From the NCBI GenBank assembly GCA_910588165.1, contig CAJUOR010000016.1:22895-33831 (forward strand): a DNA stretch of 10,937 nucleotides, read 5' to 3'. This document shows, in pieces, positions 1-7,000 of the stretch. Both the position numbers and the translations under genes were made by a program. The notes beneath the pieces were generated by a model. That model saw nothing but the letters and a program-made list of their open reading frames with translations. It was not told where the DNA came from and made no database searches. This stretch comes from an uncultured Thomasclavelia sp. GTDB lineage: Bacteria; Bacillota_I; Bacilli_A; Erysipelotrichales; Coprobacillaceae. Position 1 is the first letter of the stretch. Each line of letters opens with the position of its first letter.

Positions 1-1
1 T

Positions 2-67
2 ACTTCCGGGTTGGGTAGAATCAAAAGGGTTACTAAAGAAAAAGAAATAGATATTATGACAGTTTAA
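2..67 (+). CDS. frr: Ribosome recycling factor, C-terminal end only (partial)
   Basis: Only the last 21 codons before a TAA at 65-67 are present. The terminal residues KEKEIDIMTV match the usual RRF C-terminus (KEKEIM-V type), and frr is the normal gene before uppS in Firmicutes. RRF splits post-termination 70S ribosomes together with EF-G. The last ten residues fit the family well. The residues before them (TSGLGRIKR) fit less well, where RRFs usually have a helix ending in a YI-KID-like segment. They may be genuine divergence or poor sequence at the window edge. The call rests on the short C-terminal match plus synteny. Confidence 0.65.
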   Translation, partial: TSGLGRIKRVTKEKEIDIMTV

Positions 68-91
68 GAAAGCTCTAAGCTTTCTTTTTTT
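66..91 (+). terminator. Intrinsic terminator after frr
   Basis: A perfect 8-bp stem AAGAAAGC / GCTTTCTT (66-73 and 79-86) closes a 5-nt loop TCTAA and runs into an uninterrupted T tract to 91. The last two bases of the frr stop codon form the foot of the stem. It should separate frr transcription from uppS, which has its own promoter downstream. Confidence 0.8.
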
Positions 92-207
92 GTATGAAAC
101 AAGAAGATAGAAGGTTTAATGAAGATAAATCAATTTAAACATTTTTTAAATAAGGCTAAGTCAGTTAAAGATTACTTTGCCTTTTTTGATTTGAGGTATG
201 TTTTGAA

Positions 208-236
208 TTGTGATAAGGTATGTTTCGTGATATAAT
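208..236 (+). promoter_or_regulatory. Sigma-A type promoter of the uppS operon
   Basis: The -10 hexamer is a perfect TATAAT (231-236) preceded by TGA (228-230), an extended -10 element. A -35 of TTGTGA (208-213, four of six consensus bases) lies at the ideal 17-bp spacing. The expected transcription start near 243 leaves a leader of about 20 nt before uppS. The frr terminator upstream supports this as the main start for the uppS-cdsA-dxr-rseP-polC unit. Confidence 0.75.
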
Positions 237-262
237 GGTAAAGAATTTAAGGGGGATGACCT

Positions 263-1012
263 ATGTTTTTTAAAAAGAAACAAGTAAAAAATGTTGATAT
301 TGACGATAATAACATACCCGGGCACATCGCATTTATTATGGACGGTAATGGCAGATGGGCAAAAAAGAAGAATATGCCTAGAACTTATGGACACCATGAA
401 GGGACTAAAACGATTCGTACAATTGCCTTAGAAGCTAATCGTCTAGGTGTTAAAGCGATGACTGTTTATGCTTTTTCAACCGAAAATTTCTCACGACCTC
501 AAAGTGAAGTTGAATATATTTTTAAATTGCCAAAAGAATTTTTTGATTTGTATCTACAAGAATTGATAGAGCATAACGTACAGATAAGATTTATCGGTAA
601 TGTGGAAAAAGCACCTAGCCTAACACGCGATATTATCTTTTCAGCTGTTGAGAGAACTAAAAATAATACGGGTTTAATCTTATGTTTTGCTTTTATTTAC
701 GGCTCAAAAGACGAAATGCTACAAGCTATTAAGGGGATTGCCGAAGATTATAAAAACGGTGATATTGCCTTAGAAGATATTACAGAAGATTTATTTGATA
801 CCTATTTAATGAGTGCGGATTTACCGTCAGTTGATTTAATGATCAGAACAAGCGGTGAATGTCGTTTATCTAATTTTATGCTATGGCAACTCGCTTATGC
901 AGAATTGTATTTTACACCGGTGTTATGGCCTGATTTTGATGAAAAATGTTTACATGATGCCATTCTTGCTTATCAACATCGAGATCGCCGTTTTGGAGGG
1001 TTAAACAAATGA
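263..1012 (+). CDS. uppS: Isoprenyl transferase (undecaprenyl diphosphate synthase)
   Basis: This cis-prenyltransferase condenses isopentenyl diphosphate onto farnesyl diphosphate to make undecaprenyl diphosphate, the lipid carrier for peptidoglycan and teichoic acid precursors. Its 249 residues match the family length. Visible motifs are the catalytic Asp27 in IMDGNGRWAKK, GHHEG near 43-47, YAFSTENFSRP, the diphosphate-binding RTSGECRLSNF (R195, R201, S203) and the probable Mg-binding Glu214 in AYAELYF. The ATG follows a strong AAGGGGGA Shine-Dalgarno (249-256) at about 6 nt. The stop overlaps the cdsA start (ATGA), implying translational coupling. One oddity is residues 140-148, LCFAFIYGS, where the family usually has a LNFALNYGG/S-like segment, so two usual Asn are Cys141 and Ile145. 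The catalytic set is otherwise intact, so I expect an active enzyme. Confidence 0.95.
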   Translation: MFFKKKQVKNVDIDDNNIPGHIAFIMDGNGRWAKKKNMPRTYGHHEGTKTIRTIALEANRLGVKAMTVYAFSTENFSRPQSEVEYIFKLPKEFFDLYLQELIEHNVQIRFIGNVEKAPSLTRDIIFSAVERTKNNTGLILCFAFIYGSKDEMLQAIKGIAEDYKNGDIALEDITEDLFDTYLMSADLPSVDLMIRTSGECRLSNFMLWQLAYAELYFTPVLWPDFDEKCLHDAILAYQHRDRRFGGLNK

Positions 1013-1788
1013 AACAAAGAATCATCACAGGCTTGATTTTGGCAGTTGGCGCTATTACAGTTCTTTTAGTCAGAGGTATTATTTTAAAATGTATTTTAGC
1101 TATTATTTGTTTTTTAGCTATCAGAGAGATTTTAGATGTTTGTAAACGTCCTGATTTTCCTAAACAGGTGAGCCTTTACTGTTTTTTTACGGGTATAATC
1201 ATGTATTGGAGTTATGATGAAGAAATACTTCTTCCCTCTGTTGTGTATTTGGCTTTTATGTTAGGACTTTATATACTAGTGGTTTTATTGGAAAACTTCA
1301 AAGTTGAGGAAGCTTTTTTGTTAATTGCGATGATGAGCTTAGTCATTACGGGAATTAAGGGCATTTATACAATTACTATGCATCATGGCTCTTTAAATAT
1401 TTTATATTTGGCATTTGCAACTTTCGGTTGTGATACGGGCGCTTATTTTGCCGGATTTTTCTTCGGAAAACATAAGCTGATTGAACGTATATCTCCTAAG
1501 AAAACAGTAGAAGGGTCAATTGGCGGTATTTTATTCGGAACACTGTTAGCCGGTGTTTTAGGGACAGGTTATTATATCGGATTACCGTTATGGCAAGTTT
1601 GGTGTTTAGCCTTATTGTTGACTGTTACTTCGCAGTTTGGCGATTTGATATTTAGTGCATTAAAGCGCCATTATCATATCAAAGATTTTTCAGATCTTTT
1701 ACCGGGGCATGGCGGTGTCTTAGATCGTCTTGACAGTTTGATTTTCAACGTGGTTGTTTATGTAGTTTGGTTTACCTTGTTAGTTTAG
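1009..1788 (+). CDS. cdsA: Phosphatidate cytidylyltransferase (CDP-diglyceride synthase)
   Basis: CdsA converts phosphatidic acid and CTP into CDP-diacylglycerol and pyrophosphate in the cytoplasmic membrane, the branch point for phosphatidylglycerol and cardiolipin. The 259-residue protein is hydrophobic throughout, with roughly seven or eight membrane segments starting in the first 25 residues. The C-terminal family signature is complete at residues 216-242: SALKR (216-220), KD (225-226), PGHGG (232-236) and the metal-binding DRLD (239-242). A central segment around FGCDTGAYFAGFFFGKHK also matches the family, followed by ISPKKTVEGSIGG. The start ATG overlaps the uppS stop by 4 nt and has GGAGGG (995-1000) as its ribosome-binding site. 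Length and motifs give no sign of damage. Confidence 0.95.
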   Translation: MKQRIITGLILAVGAITVLLVRGIILKCILAIICFLAIREILDVCKRPDFPKQVSLYCFFTGIIMYWSYDEEILLPSVVYLAFMLGLYILVVLLENFKVEEAFLLIAMMSLVITGIKGIYTITMHHGSLNILYLAFATFGCDTGAYFAGFFFGKHKLIERISPKKTVEGSIGGILFGTLLAGVLGTGYYIGLPLWQVWCLALLLTVTSQFGDLIFSALKRHYHIKDFSDLLPGHGGVLDRLDSLIFNVVVYVVWFTLLV

Positions 1789-1800
1789 GAGGAGTATGCA

Positions 1801-2973
1801 ATGAAAAGAAAAATAGCGCTTTTAGGAGCAACCGGTTCTATCGGTTTACAAAGTGTAGATGTCATTGTGAATCATAGTGATGAATTTGAATTAACGGCAC
1901 TTTCGGTAGGGCACCAAATTGATAAATTAAGAGAAATTCTAGCCAAAATAGCTTGTCCTCACGTATGTGTGATTGAAGAAAATGTGGCTCAAATGTTAGC
2001 TTTAGAATATCCCCATATTCATTTTTACAGCGGACAAGAGGGACTTCATACCATTGCAACCTTACCTGAAGTCGATATCGTTTTAAATGCTATCTCAGGT
2101 TTTGCCGGTTTGAAACCAACTGTAGCAGCCATTCAAGCTCATAAAGACATTGCCTTAGCGAATAAAGAAACCTTGGTGGTAGCAGGCGCTTTGGTTACAC
2201 GTCTAGTGAAAGAAAATCAAGTTAAACTTTTACCGGTTGACAGTGAGCATTCCGCTATTTTTCAGTGTTTAAATGGCGAGTATCATCACGAGATAGAACG
2301 CTTGATTATTACCGCAAGCGGAGGGGCTTTTCGTGATCGCCAAAGAAATGAATTAGAAAATGTAACAAAAGAAGATGCCCTTAAACACCCCAATTGGTCT
2401 ATGGGGGCAAATATTACAATTGATAGTGCAACAATGTTCAATAAAGGCTTGGAGGTCATTGAAGCCAAATGGCTGTTTGATTTGGATTTCGACCAAATCG
2501 ATGTTGTGATGCACCCTGAAAGTATTATTCATTCAATGGTAGAATTTAAAGATACCGCTGTTTTAGCTCAATTAGGTACGCCTGATATGCGTTTACCTAT
2601 TCAGTATGCACTGACATATCCACATCGTGAAACGCTATATCACGCGAAACGTTTGGATTTTGATACGATGTCATCTTTGACATTTAGAAAAATGGATTTT
2701 GAAAGATTTCCGGCTTTAAAAATAGCTTACGCTGTAGGACGGGAACAAAAAACATATCCGGCTGTTTTAAATGGTGCTAAAGAACAGGCAACAGCTTTAT
2801 TTTTAAAGGATAAAATAGCCTTTTTGGAAATAGAATATAGTGTAATTGCAGCGCTTAAAGCCCATCAGCCAATTGATAATCCTAGTTTAGATGACTTAAT
2901 TGCAGCTGATAGTTGGGCTAGAGCATTTGTTTTAGAAAGAATAGGAGAGAATGCACGTGCAGACATTTATTAA
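1801..2973 (+). CDS. dxr: 1-deoxy-D-xylulose 5-phosphate reductoisomerase
   Basis: Dxr (IspC) rearranges and reduces DXP to 2-C-methyl-D-erythritol 4-phosphate with NADPH and a divalent metal, the first committed step of the MEP isoprenoid pathway. The product feeds the substrates used by UppS two genes upstream. The 390 residues are normal length. Seen in order: the N-terminal Rossmann loop GATGSIG; ANKETLVVAG; metal ligands Asp147 and Glu149 in PVDSEH; TASGGAFRD; HPNWSMG; NKGLE with Lys215 and the third metal ligand Glu218; and MHPESIIHSMVEF. The start has a canonical AGGAGG (1787-1792) 8 nt upstream, overlapping the cdsA stop. In the C-terminal part, the usual NAANE-like motif reads NGAKEQA (324-330), a conservative-to-moderate departure. 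The 3' end overlaps rseP. The MEP route implies that this organism does not rely solely on mevalonate. Confidence 0.95.
   Translation: MKRKIALLGATGSIGLQSVDVIVNHSDEFELTALSVGHQIDKLREILAKIACPHVCVIEENVAQMLALEYPHIHFYSGQEGLHTIATLPEVDIVLNAISGFAGLKPTVAAIQAHKDIALANKETLVVAGALVTRLVKENQVKLLPVDSEHSAIFQCLNGEYHHEIERLIITASGGAFRDRQRNELENVTKEDALKHPNWSMGANITIDSATMFNKGLEVIEAKWLFDLDFDQIDVVMHPESIIHSMVEFKDTAVLAQLGTPDMRLPIQYALTYPHRETLYHAKRLDFDTMSSLTFRKMDFERFPALKIAYAVGREQKTYPAVLNGAKEQATALFLKDKIAFLEIEYSVIAALKAHQPIDNPSLDDLIAADSWARAFVLERIGENARADIY
2943..2948 (+). promoter_or_regulatory. Ribosome-binding site that decides the rseP start
   Basis: AGGAGA lies inside the dxr 3' end. The first in-frame ATG (2951) is only 2-3 nt away, which is too close for good initiation. 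The next in-frame initiator, GTG at 2957, sits about 9 nt from AGGAG, the usual distance. The GTG start also gives the family-like N-terminus (M)QTFINIL. I therefore prefer GTG 2957. Confidence 0.55.
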
Positions 2974-4045
2974 CATTTTGGTATTTATTATTGTATTAGG
3001 TTCTATTATCTTAATCCATGAGTTAGGACACTTCATTGCAGCTAAACTTTTTGGTGTATATTGCGGTGAATTTTCAATGGGAATGGGACCTTCATTATGG
3101 CATACAAAAAAAGGGGAAACAGAATATCATATTCGTGCCTTACCGATTGGCGGTTATGTAGCGATGGCAGGCGAGGTTGATCAGGAAGATAACGAGAGTA
3201 TGAAAGATGTACCTTTTGAACGAACGATTAAAGGTATCAAAACATGGAAACAGGTCGTTATTATGAGTGCCGGTGTTTTCATGAACTTTGTGTTAGCGAT
3301 TATTTTGCTTGTCGGTGTTAATATGACCCAAGGAGCTGTGGCGGTTGATACCAATCAAATTGATGTTGTATTAGAAGATGGGGTTGCCAAAGAAATCGGA
3401 TTACAGGCAAATGATATTTTGACCGATGTTTATTTTGAAAGTACAGATACGCATTATGCCATCAATAGCATGACAGATTTAAACAAGGCTTTATCTACTA
3501 AAAATAATGGCATTAACGATAAGAGTGCCAAGGCTATCATTACTTATCAGCGTGGAAGCCAAAGCATTGAAAAAGAAGCAATGCTTCCTTTGAATGAAAC
3601 GACCCAAGCGTTTTATTTAGGAATTCAAGTCCCTACACGTTCTTTGACTTTCGGTGAAGCAATTCACTATACCATCAGCGATGTTAAAGAAATGTCAATG
3701 ATGATTTTTACGACTTTAGGCAAGCTAGTGACAGATTCAAAAAATACAATTTCCCAATTATCCGGACCTGCGGGAATTTACCAAGTAACAAGTGAAGTTA
3801 CGCAATCTGGACAAATCGGTACGTTAATTTTATTGACTGCCGCTTTAAGTATCAATGTCGGTATTTTTAACCTTTTACCGATTCCCGGTTTAGATGGCTC
3901 ACAAATTTTGTTTTCATTAGTGGAAAAAGCAATGGGTAGACCGATTTCAACCAAGGTCCGCTATTATTTACAATTGGCGGGATTAATGCTTGTATTTGGT
4001 CTGATGATTATTGTTACGATTCAAGATGTATCAAGAATGTTTTAA
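2957..4045 (+). CDS. rseP: RIP metalloprotease (site-2 protease family, RasP/RseP)
   Basis: This intramembrane zinc metalloprotease cleaves membrane-spanning substrates; in Bacillus the homologue RasP processes anti-sigma factors and leftover signal peptides. From the GTG start it has 362 residues. The first membrane helix carries the zinc motif HELGH (residues 21-25). A second hydrophobic segment follows WKQVVIMSAGVFMNF, then a single periplasmic-side PDZ-like region from about 120 to 205. The C-terminal membrane part has the third zinc ligand Asp313 in NLLPIPGLDGS and ends with a last helix. The family usually reads LDGG; here the second Gly is Ser. The gene overlaps the dxr end by 17 nt (23 nt if ATG 2951 is used), which suggests coupled translation. 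Its usual neighbour proS is absent; polC follows after 21 nt. The substrate cannot be read from this sequence. Confidence 0.92.
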   Translation: MQTFINILVFIIVLGSIILIHELGHFIAAKLFGVYCGEFSMGMGPSLWHTKKGETEYHIRALPIGGYVAMAGEVDQEDNESMKDVPFERTIKGIKTWKQVVIMSAGVFMNFVLAIILLVGVNMTQGAVAVDTNQIDVVLEDGVAKEIGLQANDILTDVYFESTDTHYAINSMTDLNKALSTKNNGINDKSAKAIITYQRGSQSIEKEAMLPLNETTQAFYLGIQVPTRSLTFGEAIHYTISDVKEMSMMIFTTLGKLVTDSKNTISQLSGPAGIYQVTSEVTQSGQIGTLILLTAALSINVGIFNLLPIPGLDGSQILFSLVEKAMGRPISTKVRYYLQLAGLMLVFGLMIIVTIQDVSRMF

Positions 4046-4046
4046 A

Positions 4047-4053
4047 GGAAGGA
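4047..4053 (+). promoter_or_regulatory. polC Shine-Dalgarno with long spacing
   Basis: GGAAGGA (4047-4053) directly follows the rseP stop and is the only purine-rich site before polC. It lies about 13 nt from the ATG at 4067, longer than the 6-9 nt seen for uppS, dxr, rimP and nusA. No in-frame alternative start lies closer, and the next ATG (4076) is farther away. Initiation may be modest. Confidence 0.5.
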
Positions 4054-4066
4054 AGATAAATTTTCA

Positions 4067-7000
4067 ATGAATAAAATGCAGATTTTACTACGCCAACTTG
4101 AACTTGAAAATGATTTACCGGTCCTTTCAAATGCAGAAATTAAAAAGGTAACAGTCAACCAAAATGACTGTTACCATTTCTTTATCGCTTCTAACGAAAC
4201 AATTCCTTTTGAAGAATATCGCCGATTTGAAAAGCAGCTGCAAACATTTCCGTATCCTGCTAAGGCGAGTTTTGAAGTTGCGACACCCTTGTATTTGAAA
4301 GAAGAAGTTTTAAATTATGCCCGTTATTTTATGTTGCTATTAGGTCAAGATAATCCTTCATGGACCTTTATCAGTGATTTAAAAATGTCATATGATAATG
4401 ATACCATTCTATTTGAAGTAGTCAATGAGATTCAACTTTCCAGTATGGCTTCTTTTGAAAGACGTTTAGAACAAGCCTTAGAACAAGTAGGATTTAAAGT
4501 TTATGTTCAAGCCAAGATTGACGAAAGTAATGATGACTATCAGAAAATCAAAGAAGAAATGGCAAGCAATATTGAAATAGCTGTTGAAAAGCCAATTGTA
4601 AAAGAAGAAGTTGCCAAACCCAAAACACCATTTTATCGTAAGAAAAACGAATATGTGAGCGTGAGTTTAGATGAACTGAAACAAGGGGATCAGTTTGTGA
4701 ATATCAGAGGTTTTGTCTTTATGACAGAATTGACTGAAACTAAGACTAAGAAGCATATCCAAACTTTATGGGTCACAGATTATACAGATTCGATTTTAGT
4801 GAAACGTTTTGAAAATGCCAGAGTATCTATCGAAGAGATGAATAAAATAGGTAAGGGAAATGTTTGGGTGGAAGTTAGCGGTGAATATAAATTTGACAGC
4901 TTTGCCAAAGAGATGCTAGTGATGGCTAACAAGGTTGAGATTGTCGAAGGTCCTAAAGCTAAAGAAGATGTTGCCATAGAAAAACGTATTGAATTACATA
5001 CCCATACTAAAATGTCTGCGATGGACGGACTTTCTACTATAAGTGAATATGTTTCCAGAGCAGCTAAATGGGGGCATCAGGCAATCGCCGTTACAGATCA
5101 TGGTAATGTACAATCTTTCCCGGAGGCACAACAGGCAGCCGCAAAGAATAAGATCAAAATGATTTACGGTGTTGAAATCAATACGATCGATCCGCAATTA
5201 CATATTGTGATGAATGAGAAATCCGTTCCGATTGAAGATGGCGTCTTTGTTTCCTTCGACTTAGAAACGACCGGTTTATCGGTTGTTCATGACGGGATTA
5301 CGGAATTTGGTGCGGTTAAAATTAAAAATGGAGAAGTCATTGACCGTATGCAAACATTCGTTAATCCGGGAAAAGAGATTTCTAATAAGATTGTCAACTT
5401 AACGCATATCACTAATGATATGGTTAAAGATGCACCTTATGCAGAACAGTTAGTCGACCGAATTGCAGAGTTTTTCGGTGATTGTGTCATCGTTGCCCAC
5501 AATGCGACCTTCGACGTAGGCTTTTTAAATGTTGCCTATCAAAAAGCGGGTAGACCACCTATTCAAAATCCTATTATTGATACACTGCCACTAGCTAGAG
5601 CCATTCTAAAACCGATGAAATCTTATCGTTTGGGAAGTGTTGCTCGTGTTTATCGTGTGGCTTATGATGATGAAGTGGCACACCGAGCAGATTATGATGC
5701 CGAGGTTTTAGGCAGTGTTTTAAATATGATGTTTCATCAATTGATGAACGAAAAGATCTACAATATCAATCAGCTTAATCATTATCAGGATATGAACAGT
5801 ACCTATAAGTTGGTTTATCCTTATCATGTGACGATGTTGGCAAAAAATAAAACCGGTTTAAGAAATATGTTTAAGCTCATCACAGAAGCGAATACAACTT
5901 ATTTTCATGATGAAGCTCGTTTGCCAAAAGAGTTGATTCAACAATATCATGAAGGCATTTTAGTTGGTAGCAGCTGCTATAAATCAGAAGTGTTTGAAGC
6001 TTGTATGAATAGTGATGATCAAAAGTTAGATGAGTTAATCGACTTTTATGATTATATCGAAATTCAGCCATTAGAAGATTATCAGCATTTAATCGAAAGA
6101 GGCAGTATTGAAAATATTGAGAATTTGAAAAAATCAATTCGCCGTTTAATCGATCATGCCAAAGCCAAAGGTAAATTGGTTGTTGCCACAGGCGATGTGC
6201 ATTTCTTAGATGAAAGAGATAAAATTTATCGTGATGTCTTTATTTCCAATCCGACCATTGGCATTAACCATCGAGCTCACCCATTGTGTGACAGAAAAAA
6301 TCCACGTGCGTTTACACCTAGCTGTTATTTGCGAACAACTGATGAAATGCTTGCGAGTTTTGAAGCTTGGATGGATAAAGATGAGGCATTTGAGTATGTA
6401 GTAACAAATACCCGTCAAATTGCCGATATGATAGAAAGCTTTAATGTTGTACATGACAAATTATATACACCGACAATTGAAGGGGCGGATGAAAATTTAA
6501 AACGCCTTTGTTATGAAACAGCGCATCAAATGTATGGTGAAAAATTACCTGAAATTGTAGAAAAGCGTTTAGAAAGAGAGCTAGGCAGTATTATTAAACA
6601 TGGCTTTGGGGTCATTTATTACATCGCTCATCGCCTTGTTAAGAAATCTAATGAAGATGGCTATCTTGTAGGTTCACGTGGTTCGGTCGGTTCATCATTT
6701 GTCGCAACTATGTCAGGCATTACCGAAGTTAATCCATTACCACCGCATTATCGTTGTCCTAGTTGTACATATAGCGAGTTTGTCGATCCTAAAGAAATAG
6801 CGGATGGCTACGATTTGGAAAATAAGAATTGTCCGGTTTGCGGTCAGCCGATGATTGGTGATGGACATAATATTCCGTTTGAAACCTTTTTAGGATTTAA
6901 TGCGGATAAGGTTCCGGATATCGACTTAAATTTCTCAGGTGATTACCAATGGAAAGCCCATGATTATACTAAAGTGCTTTTCGGTGAAGATAAAGTATAT

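Noticed and set aside
1..40. Left edge as a chimera, because the residues before KEKEIDIMTV are not typical of RRF.
   Set aside because: Only about a dozen residues are available, and Ile/Lys/Arg/Val positions can be aligned to RRF without gaps; the evidence is too thin to claim a junction.
161..397. Minus-strand open frame across the uppS promoter and 5' end.
   Set aside because: It overlaps the uppS promoter and coding start, has no family resemblance or ribosome-binding site, and is a shadow frame.
3554..3588. Inverted repeats AAGCATTG/CAATGCTT and GGAAGC/GCTTCC inside rseP, which could form alternative hairpins.
   Set aside because: An 8-bp stem with a 9-nt loop is expected about once per window by chance; it has no T tract and lies within the coding sequence.
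6241..6345. Possible insertion or divergence in PolC between the second PHP half and the RTTDEML motif.
   Set aside because: The length and flanking motifs are normal for PolC, and this linker is variable in the family.
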